A stretch of 64,000 nt of DNA from assembly GCA_951812345.1 (NCBI GenBank), contig OX638295.1:2730965-2794964 (forward strand). The letters are read 5' to 3'. A model generated the notes under the pieces. It did no database searches and was not told the origin of the DNA. It saw nothing but the letters and a program-made list of their open reading frames with translations. The DNA is from Rhodothermales bacterium. GTDB lineage: Bacteria > Bacteroidota > Rhodothermia > Rhodothermales > VXPQ01. Position 1 is the stretch's first letter. Every line of letters starts with the position of its first letter. A program made the position numbers and the translations under genes. This document shows, one piece after another, positions 25,667 through 34,698 of this stretch.

Positions 25667-25746
25667 CCTGGCGAAACTGTCAAGAAATATACCGGCGACC
25701 CGTGAAATTTATCGGGCGCGCGCGTCCGGCATACGCCGGCGGAGCC

Positions 25747-27045
25747 TCAACGGCCAAGCCCGGCTCGCTCGAAAATAAAGTCGATCCGGCGAAGATGGTA
25801 CGATAGATCGAAGGCCAGTTCCACCTCTTCCGGGGATAAATGCTCCATGAGGGCCGTGTCCCCGGCGACAATCTCCCTGAACGGGCGTTGTTCTTCCCAT
25901 GCCCGCATCGCCGCCGGCTGGACCAGATCGTAAGCCGCCTCCCGGGACATCCCCTTGTCGATGAGCATAAGCATGAGGCGCTGGCTGTGATACAGTCCAT
26001 AGGTCCGCTCCATATTCGCCCGCATCGTCTCGGGATATACGACCAGCGTGTCCATGATGCCCGCAAACCGGTGCAACGCATAGTGAAGAATCGTCGTGGC
26101 GTCGGGAATAACGACCCGTTCCACGGACGAATGAGAAATGTCGCGCTCGTGCCAGAGCGCCACATTTTCGTAGGCCGACACCATGTAGCCGCGAAGGAGC
26201 CGGGCGCAGCCTGTAATGTTTTCCGAACCCACCGGATTCCGTTTGTGCGGCATGGCGGAAGACCCCTTTTGTCCCTTTCCGAAGGCTTCCTCGACCTCCC
26301 GCACTTCGTTTTTTTGAAGCCCCCGCACCTCCACCGCCATTTTTTCGAGCGAAGCGCCGATGAGCGAAAGCACCGACAGATAGTGTGCATGCCGGTCGCG
26401 TTGCAGGACTTGTGTCGATACGGTCGCAGGCTGCAAACCCAATTGTTCGCACACCATCTGTTCGATCTCGGGCGGAATGTGCGCAAATGTGCCTACGGCC
26501 CCTGACAATTTCCCCACTGCTATATCTTCGGCCGCAGCTATGAATCGACGGCGGTTGCGCATCATCTCGGCATGATACAACGCCATCTTCAGGCCCCATG
26601 TCGTCGGCTCGGCATGGACGCCATGCGTGCGGCCCATCATAAGGGTATACCGGTGCTCACGCGCCTTGTCCGACAGCACGTCCAACATCCGGTCGATGGC
26701 CGCCAGCAGAAGATCGTTCGCCTTTTTGAGCTGGACCATCAGCGCCGTATCGACCACATCGGAAGAAGTAAGACCATAATGCACCCACTTCTTCTCCGGA
26801 CCCAGCGATTCGCTTACCGCACGCGTGAAAGCCACCACATCATGCCGCGTCGTCTTCTCGATCTCGTGAATGCGTTCCACATCGAACGAAGCCTGTGCGT
26901 AGAGCAGGGCAACATCCTCCGGAGGTATGACGCCCAGTTTCGACCATGCGTCGCACGCGGCCAACTCGACATCGAGCCAGGACTGATACCGGCTCTGTTC
27001 GCTCCATATTTTCCCCATTTCGGGGCGAGTATATCGGGGTATCAT
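25747..27045 (-). CDS. purB: Adenylosuccinate lyase
   Basis: PurB makes AMP and AICAR from their succinyl forms in purine synthesis (EC 4.3.2.2). The 432-residue protein shows family motifs [12 protein letters not shown] (around residue 90), [15 protein letters not shown], and the flexible signature loop [17 protein letters not shown] with the catalytic Ser. The later [16 protein letters not shown] is also typical. Length is standard. It lies 33 bases after the sigma-factor gene on the same strand. Confidence 0.97.
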   Translation of the reverse strand: MIPRYTRPEMGKIWSEQSRYQSWLDVELAACDAWSKLGVIPPEDVALLYAQASFDVERIHEIEKTTRHDVVAFTRAVSESLGPEKKWVHYGLTSSDVVDTALMVQLKKANDLLLAAIDRMLDVLSDKAREHRYTLMMGRTHGVHAEPTTWGLKMALYHAEMMRNRRRFIAAAEDIAVGKLSGAVGTFAHIPPEIEQMVCEQLGLQPATVSTQVLQRDRHAHYLSVLSLIGASLEKMAVEVRGLQKNEVREVEEAFGKGQKGSSAMPHKRNPVGSENITGCARLLRGYMVSAYENVALWHERDISHSSVERVVIPDATTILHYALHRFAGIMDTLVVYPETMRANMERTYGLYHSQRLMLMLIDKGMSREAAYDLVQPAAMRAWEEQRPFREIVAGDTALMEHLSPEEVELAFDLSYHLRRIDFIFERAGLGR

Positions 27046-27078
27046 ATTTGTTCAGAACGGATGCGGCGGATAGGGACA

Positions 27079-27690
27079 TCAAAGCACATGGCGCTGGTCA
27101 CGCAGGTATTTGTTGAGCAACTCGCGCGCCCGGAAAACATGCGCCTTCACGGTGCCCAACGGCAAATCGAGTTCCTGCGCAATCTCCTCATAACTTTTTT
27201 CTTGCTGATGACGCAGCACGATAACGCGGTGGTATTTCGGGGGAAGCGCATCGATGGCTTCCTGAATCAGGGCTTTGCGTTCGTCTTCCACGATGTGCCG
27301 GTCCGGACGGTACGTAGTGTCCGGCAACTCCATCGGCATTTCTCCTTCATCCGTCTTGATGGGCCGGTCAATGGACAGCGTGGGGAGTTTTTTCTTCCGG
27401 ACATAGTCGATCGCATGATTTGTCGCAATTCTGTACAGCCAGGTGGAAAAGGCATATTCAGGAGAATACGACGCAAGCGCCGCGAATGCCTTGGCGAAAC
27501 TGTCCTGGACCAGATCGTCGACCTCCATACGATCCCGGGCGATTTTCCGGATGTGCAGTCGAAGCGCATTCCGGTATTTTTCGAGCAGTTCGGCATAAGC
27601 CGTCTGGTCGCCGGCGAGTGCGCGCGCCACGCACCGTTTGTCCCGTTCGGCAGATTCGGAAGCGATTGTTTGGGGTTTCTTTTCAGGCAT
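27079..27690 (-). CDS. RNA polymerase sigma factor, sigma-70 family ECF type
   Basis: The 203-residue protein has region 2 (AYAELLEKYRNALRLHIRKI, then DLVQDSFAKAFAAL and STWLYRIATNHAIDYVRKKK) and region 4 (LPPKYHRVIVLRHQQEKSYE, then a helix-turn-helix with PLGTVKAHVFRARELL). No region 1 or 3 is evident, as expected for an extracytoplasmic-function factor. The ATG at 27690 (MPEKKPQT) is preferred to the longer frame, which has no recognisable domain. No anti-sigma gene is adjacent, so its control is unclear. Confidence 0.93.
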   Translation of the reverse strand: MPEKKPQTIASESAERDKRCVARALAGDQTAYAELLEKYRNALRLHIRKIARDRMEVDDLVQDSFAKAFAALASYSPEYAFSTWLYRIATNHAIDYVRKKKLPTLSIDRPIKTDEGEMPMELPDTTYRPDRHIVEDERKALIQEAIDALPPKYHRVIVLRHQQEKSYEEIAQELDLPLGTVKAHVFRARELLNKYLRDQRHVL

Positions 27691-27863
27691 GACCGAACAG
27701 GTCGTTTCACCCGCTCCAGAAAATTTTCCGTATCTGACGGCATGATGCGGACACCGTGAAACACCGGGAATATTCACCGCCACGATACAACCGCAGATAC
27801 TTGAAGATAGCCATTACCCGACCTATTTGTGCAGTTCCTCCTCTATACCCTGTGAAAGATGTG

Positions 27864-27881
27864 AAGGATACTCTGATTAAG
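27864..27881 (-). repeat. Dispersed repeat, half copy upstream of the sigma-factor gene
   Basis: AAGGATACTCTGATTAAG on the plus strand; on the minus strand the core points toward the sigma-factor start 174 bases away. It lies in the 279-bp divergent gap before yebC. No second arm is seen. Confidence 0.75.
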
Positions 27882-27969
27882 AACCCGCCAAAGAATACCA
27901 TGTTAGCGCCGGAGCACGTAGATTCAGGAATACTCACGATGCTTATGCTTACAGCGTGTACCGTTCGCC

Positions 27970-28725
27970 ATGGCCGGTCATAACAAGTGGTCCAAGATCA
28001 AGCGGCATAAGGCCAAAACCGACAAGCGCAAGTCGAAAGTCTGGGCGCGGATTTCCCGCGACATCACGGTAGCCGCCCGGGAAGGGGGGGGTGATCCCGG
28101 TATGAATGCTTCGCTGGCGCTGGCGGTCGACAAGGCAAAGGCCGAGAACATGCCGAAGGACAATATCGAGCGAGCCATCAAGCGCGGCACCGGGGAAATT
28201 CAGGGGGAGGACTACGAAGAGGTTACCTACGAGGGCTATGGACCGCATGGCGTAGCGGTGTTTGTAGAAACGCTGACGGACAACAGAAACCGGACGGTTG
28301 CCGACTTGCGTCATCTTTTCAGCAAAGGAGGCGGAAGCCTGGGAAAGTCCGGCTCGGTGGGATACCTGTTCGAACGCAAAGGCATAATAGAAATCTTATC
28401 CTCCGGGCAGCCACATGATGAACTGGCCCTGTTCGAAATCGTTGCGGAAGCAGGCGCCGAGGACATGCAACAGGAGGACGATACGTATCTGATCGTCACG
28501 TCGCCCGATCTGCTCGAAGATGTACGCGCGGCGCTCGAACGCGCCGGCGTTGAAATCGGCGATGCGCAGTTGGTCCGGGAAGCTGCAACAACCGTGACAC
28601 TCTCCGAAGAGGATGCCCGTAAGGTATTGCGCCTGATCGGACACATCGACGACCATCAGGATGTACAGGCTGTTTTCACCACACTTGATATGAACGAGGA
28701 AACCCTCGCTGCCCTATCCTTCTGA
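27970..28725 (+). CDS. yebC: YebC/PmpR family regulator (probable translation/transcription factor)
   Basis: The 251-residue protein opens with the family start MAGHNKWSKIKRHKAKTDKRK, then shows GGGDPGMNASLALAVDKAKAENMPKDNIERAIKRG and a C-terminal IDDHQDVQAVFTTLDM. YebC-type proteins have been described both as DNA-binding regulators and as factors easing ribosome stalling. It lies 10 bases before ruvC, so the pair is likely cotranscribed, as in many bacteria. Confidence 0.95.
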   Translation: MAGHNKWSKIKRHKAKTDKRKSKVWARISRDITVAAREGGGDPGMNASLALAVDKAKAENMPKDNIERAIKRGTGEIQGEDYEEVTYEGYGPHGVAVFVETLTDNRNRTVADLRHLFSKGGGSLGKSGSVGYLFERKGIIEILSSGQPHDELALFEIVAEAGAEDMQQEDDTYLIVTSPDLLEDVRAALERAGVEIGDAQLVREAATTVTLSEEDARKVLRLIGHIDDHQDVQAVFTTLDMNEETLAALSF

Positions 28726-28735
28726 CCAATCACAA

Positions 28736-29287
28736 ATGATCGTACTTGGCATCGACCCCGGATCTCAGTACACAGGGTACGGCGTCATCTCCTGCGATGG
28801 CCCTGGGGAGCATATACTGGAATATGGTGTCCTGCGCCTTGGTCGGTACGACGAGCACCAGCTCCGCCTTAAAAAAATTTACGACGAGATCACAGCGATC
28901 GCTGCACGCTTTTGCCCGGACGAATGCGCCATCGAGATGCCCGTATACGGGAGCAATCCCCAGTCCATGTTAAAGCTCGGACGCGCCCAGGCGGCTGCCA
29001 TGATAGCCATGCTGAACCGGGAAATTCCGGTAACCGAGTATACCCCGAAGCAAGTCAAGAAAGCCGTCACCGGACGGGGCAACGCCTCGAAAGAGCAGGT
29101 CCGCTATATGGTGCGCGCTATTCTCTCGATCAAGGACGAGGACGACAATAACGCCATGGAAGCAGACGCGTCCGATGCCCTCGCTGTCGGGCTATGTCAT
29201 GTACACCGCCACGGGAAAGGCGGAACCCAAAGACCCGCAAGCTGGAAAAGCTTCCTGCGGGCAAATCCCGATATCGTCATCGAATAG
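28736..29287 (+). CDS. ruvC: Crossover junction endodeoxyribonuclease RuvC
   Basis: RuvC resolves Holliday junctions made in recombination (EC 3.1.21.10). The 183-residue RNase H-like protein shows the first acidic site in ILGIDPGS-like VLGIDPGSQYTGYG, the second in ECAIEMPVYG, and the late pair in AMEADASDALAVGLCH. The motif MLKLGRAQAAAM is also expected. Length is normal. ruvA and ruvB are not in the window. Confidence 0.96.
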   Translation: MIVLGIDPGSQYTGYGVISCDGPGEHILEYGVLRLGRYDEHQLRLKKIYDEITAIAARFCPDECAIEMPVYGSNPQSMLKLGRAQAAAMIAMLNREIPVTEYTPKQVKKAVTGRGNASKEQVRYMVRAILSIKDEDDNNAMEADASDALAVGLCHVHRHGKGGTQRPASWKSFLRANPDIVIE

Positions 29288-29299
29288 CGTAGAGCCCAT

Positions 29300-29587
29300 T
29301 CAATCGTAGAAATAGCCTCGCTCCTCATCCCGGACACGAACGACCTCGACAATTTCGCTCTCGTCGACACGCCCTCCCATTTCCTGGATGAGGCGGGCAA
29401 TCTGCCGGCCCTTTTGCGGCGCCTGATTCCACTCCGGGTGTGCCTGCTCAACGATGCTGACAAGGATGCGCAGGTAGGGATACCGCTGCTCCGGAGTATC
29501 CAGACCGTTGATGGCCCGGGCAAACAACTCTGCGTTGCGACCGACCTGACGATCAATCATTTTTGTATCGAACTCGGTGGAACTCAT
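29300..29587 (-). CDS. Small DUF4290-like protein
   Basis: The 95-residue protein (MSSTEFDTKM start at 29587) has a DRQVGRNAELFARAI then RYPYLRILVSIVEQAHPEWN pattern resembling DUF4290, a Bacteroidota-specific family of unknown function, but is shorter than the roughly 200 residues I know for that family. It is acidic at the C-terminus. It is convergent with ruvC, 12 bases away. A longer frame starting at 29767 adds a hydrophobic, unlikely extension and is not preferred. Confidence 0.65.
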   Translation of the reverse strand: MSSTEFDTKMIDRQVGRNAELFARAINGLDTPEQRYPYLRILVSIVEQAHPEWNQAPQKGRQIARLIQEMGGRVDESEIVEVVRVRDEERGYFYD

Positions 29588-29838
29588 GCCGGTATAAATC
29601 GCATCGTGTCTAACTAAAGCCCGAACGGGGGCGCGGCAAAGGAACCCCGGAGCAAATGCTTTGCCCGAAATAACTGCCGTCGAGACCGCAATAATAACGA
29701 ATGCCGGGACGACAACCAAACCAGCATTGTATTCCGCTTGCCGCAACAGGCCGGCTGCAACGGGCATGAACTTTTATCGAGAGGTGGCAGAGGTCCTGCG
29801 CATGCCATACCTTTCGGGGAAATGACCGGGAACTGCTC
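29588..29838. other. 251-bp gap without a convincing gene
   Basis: This is the divergent space between the DUF4290-like gene and the small plus-strand gene. It should hold their promoters, but no site, repeat or RNA gene was recognised in it. Confidence 0.5.
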
Positions 29839-30108
29839 TTGAACAAATCCCTTCCATATCGACTCGACCTGCTTCCGGTGATCCCCTCGTTTCACCGGCG
29901 CGCACGGTACAAGAAGACCTTCCGGGAAGGTCAACTGGTGTACTACGGCCCGCATCCTCCCTATTACGGGATCGGCGAGGTCAAACAAATTGTCGGATCG
30001 TATGTAGCTGTAGATTTCCGCGGCACCGGCGAGTTCGGCGTACACGAAGATGTGCTCGAACACCATTACCTCATTCCCATTCCCCACAACAGACTGGCGT
30101 CGATATAG
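29839..30108 (+). CDS. Small hypothetical protein (89 residues)
   Basis: Not recognised. The sequence begins MNKSLPYRLDLLPVIPSF and contains GQLVYYGPHPPYYGIGEVKQ then YVAVDFRGTGEFGVHEDVL, suggesting a small SH3-like beta barrel. The only plausible start in frame is TTG at 29839, because the frame is closed upstream at 29767. It precedes tig by about 70 bases. Regular codon use and a coherent hydrophobic pattern support a real gene, but the start is uncertain. Confidence 0.6.
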   Translation: MNKSLPYRLDLLPVIPSFHRRARYKKTFREGQLVYYGPHPPYYGIGEVKQIVGSYVAVDFRGTGEFGVHEDVLEHHYLIPIPHNRLASI

Positions 30109-30138
30109 CGCTTGCGGACCGCGCGGGCACCATTCCCG

Positions 30139-30180
30139 AACGTGAAGTGCTGAGCGAAGTGGTTTTAATCAGAGTATCCC
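30139..30180 (+). repeat. Dispersed repeat, extended copy ending at the tig start codon
   Basis: The extended subtype reads GAACGTGAAGTGCTGAGCG then AAGTGGTTTTAATCAGAGTA and TCCC, directly followed by the tig ATG at 30181. It aligns over about 42 bases to the reverse complement of 34296-34340 with about eight differences. The ribosome-binding region of tig is therefore built from repeat sequence. Confidence 0.75.
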
Positions 30181-31521
30181 ATGCAAACCCGTATCAACCA
30201 GATCAGCGAAGTAACCTGCGACCTTGAAATCGAGGCTGCAGCGGAAGAACTCGCGTCCGATTTCAACGCCGCCCTTCACCGGCAACGGACGCGCACAGAG
30301 ATGAAAGGCTTCCGGCCCGGGAAGGTCCCTGTGGGCCTCGTCAAAAAAATCCATGGAGAAGAAATCGCTTATCTGCTTGCCCAGGAAAAAGTGCAGGAAG
30401 CGTTCCACAAGGAAGTCATCGAAAGCAAGCAATACGATGTGGTGGGCCGACCCGTGCTCACCACACTCGATTACGAAATGGGCGGTGACTTGCGGGCAGT
30501 GATCCGGTTCGGGGTCCGGCCCAAAATCACGCTGAAGGACCTTTCCGGCGAAAAAATCCCGCGCCTGAAACGCGAAGTCACAGACGAGGATGTGGCAGAA
30601 CATCTGGAACGCATCCGGAAAAGTCGCGCCGCGCTTGTCCCTGTCGAGACAGATGAAATCACGGAAGACTTCCAGGTCGTCATGGACATGCAGCGCCTCG
30701 ACGACAAAACCGGCACGCCCGTCATCGGAGAGAAAGAAGAGGGGGTAACTTTTTTTGTGGACGACGAGAATCTGCACGAAGCCATCCGGGAAGGCGTACT
30801 CAACAAACGGGTAGGGGACACATTCACCGTGGAAATTCCCCCCGACCAGGACGACAAGGGACCCACGCACCGGTATCAGGCTACTGTCAAGGAAGCTAAA
30901 CGCCGGGACCTGCCCGATCTCGACGATGCGTTTGCCGAGGCGGTTACAGAAGGGAAAGTAAGCGGTCTGGACGAATGGAAAAGCACCATCCGTCAACAAC
31001 TGAATGCCCTTTGGGAGGAACGCACCCAGGAATTGCTTGTCGACCGCATCGCCGATCGCATGATGGCGTTGCACGACATACCCATTCCCGAATCGGCGGT
31101 GGAAATGTATCTGGACGGTTTTGTCGATGACGTGAAAAAACGCAACAACGGCAAGGAACCGAAGGATTTCGACGAGGAGGCCTTTCGGGAAGCGCGCCGG
31201 AGTATGGCGGGCCGGCATGCCAAATGGAAACTGCTCCGCGACGCCTATATCGAGCACGAAGAACTGCAGATAACCGAAGACGATCTCGACGCCTACTTCG
31301 ATAAGGCCACCGGGGATAACGATGAACTGGCCCCTGAAACGTTGCGCCGATACTACGAACGTACAAGCGCCATGGACGAGGTCCGGGAGCGCCTGATGAG
31401 CCGAAAGGTTTTCGCCCGCCTCACCGACGCCTTTGAGATAGAAGACAAGGATCCGGAAGCATTCCAGGCACTGCTCGACGAAAATGCTTCATCGGATTCC
31501 TCCATCGTTATCCCTGCCTGA
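30181..31521 (+). CDS. tig: Trigger factor, ribosome-bound chaperone and peptidyl-prolyl isomerase
   Basis: Trigger factor binds nascent chains at the ribosome exit tunnel. The 446-residue protein carries the ribosome-docking signature MKGFRPGKVPVGLVKKIHGE near residues 40-60, a central FKBP-like domain (about 150-240) and a helical C-terminal arm domain. Length is normal. tig is followed by clpP, the usual bacterial neighbour, but no clpX follows here. The start ATG sits directly against a copy of the dispersed repeat. Confidence 0.96.
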   Translation: MQTRINQISEVTCDLEIEAAAEELASDFNAALHRQRTRTEMKGFRPGKVPVGLVKKIHGEEIAYLLAQEKVQEAFHKEVIESKQYDVVGRPVLTTLDYEMGGDLRAVIRFGVRPKITLKDLSGEKIPRLKREVTDEDVAEHLERIRKSRAALVPVETDEITEDFQVVMDMQRLDDKTGTPVIGEKEEGVTFFVDDENLHEAIREGVLNKRVGDTFTVEIPPDQDDKGPTHRYQATVKEAKRRDLPDLDDAFAEAVTEGKVSGLDEWKSTIRQQLNALWEERTQELLVDRIADRMMALHDIPIPESAVEMYLDGFVDDVKKRNNGKEPKDFDEEAFREARRSMAGRHAKWKLLRDAYIEHEELQITEDDLDAYFDKATGDNDELAPETLRRYYERTSAMDEVRERLMSRKVFARLTDAFEIEDKDPEAFQALLDENASSDSSIVIPA

Positions 31522-31618
31522 TCGGGAACGTACGTAGCAAGCGCGGATGCGGCGGAACTCCCTTCCGGGGATACGGTAGCATCATCGCCTCGAACATCAC
31601 GTATTCTTTCCGGCGCGC

Positions 31619-32311
31619 ATGGTAGACGATTTTGTCAAATTCTCGCGGGACCTCTCTGTCCCGAACAGCATCTACAGCGGCCCCTTCCGCAAGGAGTCGA
31701 TGGGTACACTCGTGCCGATGGTCGTCGAACAAACGAATCGGGGCGAACGCGCCTACGACATTTTCAGCCGTCTGCTGAAAGAGCGCATCGTCATTCTCGG
31801 GACGCCCGTGAACGATCAGATCGCGAACCTCGCGGTTGCCCAACTTCTGTACCTGGCGAGCGAGGATGCCGAGCGGGACATCAACATGTACATCAACTCA
31901 CCGGGGGGCATCATATACAGCGGCCTGGCGGTATACGACACCATGCAATGGGTCAGTGCCCCGATCGCCACGACATGCGTGGGGCTCGCCGCCTCGATGG
32001 GTTCGATTCTGCTTGCGGCGGGCGCGCCGGGCAAACGCGGCGCGCTGCCGAACTCCCGGATCATGCTGCACCAGCCGCTGGGCGGCACACAGGGTCAGGC
32101 ATCGGATATCGAAATCCAGGCAAAAGAGATTATTCGTCTGAAACGACTATTGTACGAAATCCTTGCCCGGCACACGGACAAGTCGATCGAACAAATCGAG
32201 AACGACGCTGACCGCGACTACTGGCTCAGTGCCGAGGAAGCCAAGGACTATGGCATCGTGGACAATGTACTGAACCACCAACAGAAAGCGGAGGAGGAGT
32301 CGGACGTGTAG
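31619..32311 (+). CDS. clpP: ATP-dependent Clp protease proteolytic subunit
   Basis: ClpP forms the tetradecameric peptidase used with ClpX or ClpA (EC 3.4.21.92). The 230-residue protein has [11 protein letters not shown], the catalytic Ser126 in GLAASMGS and His151 in MLHQPLGG, and a C-terminal GIVDNVL with the probable Asp. The N-terminal 30 residues are longer than usual; starting later, for example at Met28, is possible. It lies 98 bases downstream of tig. Confidence 0.95.
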   Translation: MVDDFVKFSRDLSVPNSIYSGPFRKESMGTLVPMVVEQTNRGERAYDIFSRLLKERIVILGTPVNDQIANLAVAQLLYLASEDAERDINMYINSPGGIIYSGLAVYDTMQWVSAPIATTCVGLAASMGSILLAAGAPGKRGALPNSRIMLHQPLGGTQGQASDIEIQAKEIIRLKRLLYEILARHTDKSIEQIENDADRDYWLSAEEAKDYGIVDNVLNHQQKAEEESDV

Positions 32312-32313
32312 GT

Positions 32314-32362
32314 GGGCATCAGGGGCAGGAAAGCCCCCTGTCTGCGGTATAGGGAGATGCCC
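32314..32362 (+). terminator. Nested hairpin after clpP, possible terminator
   Basis: An outer stem GGGCATC (32314-32320) pairs with GATGCCC (32356-32362), and an inner stem CAGGGGC pairs with GCCCCCTG. It lies between clpP and tRNA-Glu. No strong T-run follows, so it could be a factor-independent terminator of an unusual form or only an RNA-stabilising fold. Confidence 0.45.
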
Positions 32363-32373
32363 CAACCATAAAG

Positions 32374-32446
32374 TACCGCGTACGGGATTCGAACCCGTGT
32401 TACCAGCGTGAGAGGCTGGCGTCCTGAACCCCTAGACGAACGCGGC
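32374..32446 (-). tRNA. tRNA-Glu (anticodon CTC)
   Basis: A 73-nt cloverleaf on the minus strand: acceptor GCCGCGT with ACGCGGT, D arm GTCTAGGGGTTCAGGAC, anticodon arm CCAGC-CTCTCAC-GCTGG giving anticodon CTC (reads GAG), and T arm ACGGGTTCGAATCCCGT. CCA is not encoded. All invariant positions are met, and the sequence resembles bacterial tRNA-Glu. Confidence 0.96.
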
Positions 32447-32547
32447 GGATTGACGCTTTGCAACGCAAATCCCCCATGAGAGTTTCAGAAAACGACATAC
32501 AGACCTCTGCATGCCGCATGTCGCATCCGGTGATAACCATACTATCC

Positions 32548-33600
32548 ATGAACACTTTCATCCAGTCTTTTTCCGCGCCTGTCCGTGTCGGTACAGCGCT
32601 TTGCTTACTGCTCCTGTTTGCGGCATGCGGATCCGGCGAAGAGACATCCGCACAAACCAGCGATGTGCAATATGCCATGGGCGAACCGCTGTCGGATGCC
32701 TCGCTTGCGGTCGTCGTAACCTCCGAATTCGGAACAGATACCCTCTCTACGCAAACCTTCGAGGAGCAAATCCAGTTTGCTGCGATGCAATTCGGTATCC
32801 TGGGCAATGCGGAAGAAACCCGCAGACTCCGAAAAAGCATCGTGGAAGAATTCGTGCTGTTGCAGCATCTGGTCTTCGGTGAAGCGGACCGCCTTGGCCT
32901 TACTGCCAGCGAGGAAGCCGTAGAACAGCGAATCCGACAGATCATGGCGCAATTTCCCGATGAGGCAACGTTCGGGCAAGCTCTGGCGCAGGATAATCTG
33001 ACGGAAGAGGGCCTCCGCGAGAAGATCGGCAGCGATATCACGCAAAGGGCAATGCTTGACCATTTTGCGGCGACCGCCGAGGAACCGGAGACAGAAGCCA
33101 TCATGGCGTTCCGCGAATCGCGGGCTGAGGAGATACGCGCTTCGCATATTCTGTTCATTCCCCCTCCGTCAGCAACTGCCCAACAGAAGGATTCCACACT
33201 ACATCAGGCCGAAGTTGTGCTCGATAGCATCCGGACGGGTGCGGACTTCGCAGAAATGGCCCAACGGCACTCGCAAGGACCTTCCGGGCCCGCTGGCGGG
33301 GATCTTGGCTTCTTCAGCCGGGGAGACATGGTGGAGCCTTTCGAGCAAGCCGCCTATGCCCTGAGCGACTCGGGGGATGTGACGAAAGATCCCATCGAAA
33401 CGGACTTCGGGTATCACCTCATCAAATTGACCGGACGGCGTACCGCTGCCCCGATGGATTCGTCCGAGGCGCGCCAGATGATCCTTCAAGAACGACAGCG
33501 TGATGCTATCCAGAGCGAAATCGACCGGCTCCGCGCAAGCGTAACGGTGCAAATCAACCCGGATGTGGTGGACGTCGATCTGAACGCAAGCGAAGAATAA
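32548..33600 (+). CDS. Peptidyl-prolyl cis-trans isomerase lipoprotein (SurA/PpiC type)
   Basis: A periplasmic or envelope foldase of 350 residues. The start ATG at 32548 gives a signal with lipobox LLLLFAAC, so lipidation is likely. An N-terminal helical SurA_N-like chaperone part (about residues 60-200) is followed by a parvulin (PpiC) domain with IRASHILFIPPPS, DFAEMAQRHSQGPSGPAGGD, LGFFSRGDMVEPFEQAAYAL and GYHLIKLTGRR. It probably helps fold outer-membrane proteins. Earlier start codons in frame would lack a signal and begin close to the tRNA, so they are not preferred. Confidence 0.92.
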   Translation: MNTFIQSFSAPVRVGTALCLLLLFAACGSGEETSAQTSDVQYAMGEPLSDASLAVVVTSEFGTDTLSTQTFEEQIQFAAMQFGILGNAEETRRLRKSIVEEFVLLQHLVFGEADRLGLTASEEAVEQRIRQIMAQFPDEATFGQALAQDNLTEEGLREKIGSDITQRAMLDHFAATAEEPETEAIMAFRESRAEEIRASHILFIPPPSATAQQKDSTLHQAEVVLDSIRTGADFAEMAQRHSQGPSGPAGGDLGFFSRGDMVEPFEQAAYALSDSGDVTKDPIETDFGYHLIKLTGRRTAAPMDSSEARQMILQERQRDAIQSEIDRLRASVTVQINPDVVDVDLNASEE

Positions 33601-33636
33601 AGCGGCGCAAGCCAAGGCACATGGCGCCCCGGGCGC

Positions 33637-34131
33637 CTAATCTTCCTTGCATGGACCACTATCACAGCGGACCATCCTGATGTGCGGAATCCCGACTTCT
33701 TCAAACGGGTCTCCGATGGTCTTGAAGCCAAGTGACCGGTAGAAGTCTTCCAGATGCTGCTGGGCATGAACAATGAATTCTCCCAGACCGGCCCGGCGAG
33801 CATCCTCGATAACCCAGGATACAAGGGCCTTGCCATAGCCTTTCCCGCGGTATTCCTGCAAAACGGAAAACCGTTCCAGTCTGGCAGCGGGGCGTTGTCT
33901 ATACGCCAGCATACGCCACCTTGCCGCCGCCATCGGCTGACCATCTACCAACCCGAGCACGTGGCGGCTGATCTCCTCATACCGGTCCCACTCCATTTCA
34001 CACGGGCAGTGTTGTTCTTCGATAAAAACCCGCGTGCGAATAGCCTTCACGGCTTGCCATTCCTTGCTACTCTTGTGCGCGGTGCGCACGGTCATTGCGC
34101 CAGTGGCGGAAAATCCATTGATGAAACCCAT
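33637..34131 (-). CDS. GNAT family N-acetyltransferase (ElaA-like)
   Basis: The 164-residue protein has a GNAT acetyl-CoA site YRGKGYGKALVSWVIEDAR around residue 95 and the ending HLEDFYRSLGFKTIGDPFEE and GIPHIRM, the pattern seen in ElaA-type acetyltransferases. The start may be Met1 (34131) or the internal Met13 (MTVRTAHK). It stands alone between the PPIase gene and a long AT-rich gap. The substrate is unknown. Confidence 0.88.
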   Translation of the reverse strand: MGFINGFSATGAMTVRTAHKSSKEWQAVKAIRTRVFIEEQHCPCEMEWDRYEEISRHVLGLVDGQPMAAARWRMLAYRQRPAARLERFSVLQEYRGKGYGKALVSWVIEDARRAGLGEFIVHAQQHLEDFYRSLGFKTIGDPFEEVGIPHIRMVRCDSGPCKED

Positions 34132-34698
34132 TAAATCGCATGGAAGATTAATGCTTCACGGGGGACTATCTGATATTAGGAACGTACGCCTGTCACCATA
34201 ATCGTTCCTGCCTCTGCGACAAAAATATGATGAAGACGTGAGTTTTTAAACCGGGTGTTTCTGGCCAGGCACGGCACCCGCGAGGCCGAAAGCCTTAAGG
34301 ATACGCTGATCAAAATCACTTCGCTGAGCGCGTCACGTTCACGCGTAAATGACGTTATGATTCGATTGTTCTTTCCATGTCCCCGGAGCCTTGTACATAG
34401 TCTCGTAGCCTGTTCGATGATCTTTTATCTAAATATCAGTAAAATAAGAACTTAAATCGATTCTGTCAAGCATTCTTGATAAGTCCCGTTGGATACAACT
34501 CGCTTTCTTCTTTCTCCAAGGCGTTTGCCCAGGATGTTGGTTCTTCCCCGAAGATGTATCGAGCAACCCATCCGGTGCACTTCTCCCAACGTTCTATTCA
34601 ACCGAATTTCGTTCAGGAGACGAAGGCTGTTATATAGGGGGACTGATCGTTGAAACGGAAGTCCTCCGGATGACACGCCGTCCTCCGGTTGAAAGAAA
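34132..34698. other. 567-bp AT-rich gap between GNAT and sulfatase genes
   Basis: No convincing gene is present; short frames here lack motifs and regular codon use. The block is noticeably more AT-rich than its flanks. It contains one extended copy of the dispersed repeat (34296-34340). It could be a decayed gene or the boundary of an acquired segment, but no similarity was recognised. Confidence 0.55.
34296..34340 (-). repeat. Dispersed repeat, extended copy upstream of the GNAT gene
   Basis: On the plus strand it reads AAGGATACGCTGATCAAAAT then CACTTCGCTGAGCG and GTCACGTTC. It is the inverse of the copy before tig (30139-30180), which it matches over about 42 bases. On the minus strand it points toward the GNAT start about 165 bases away. 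Confidence 0.75.
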
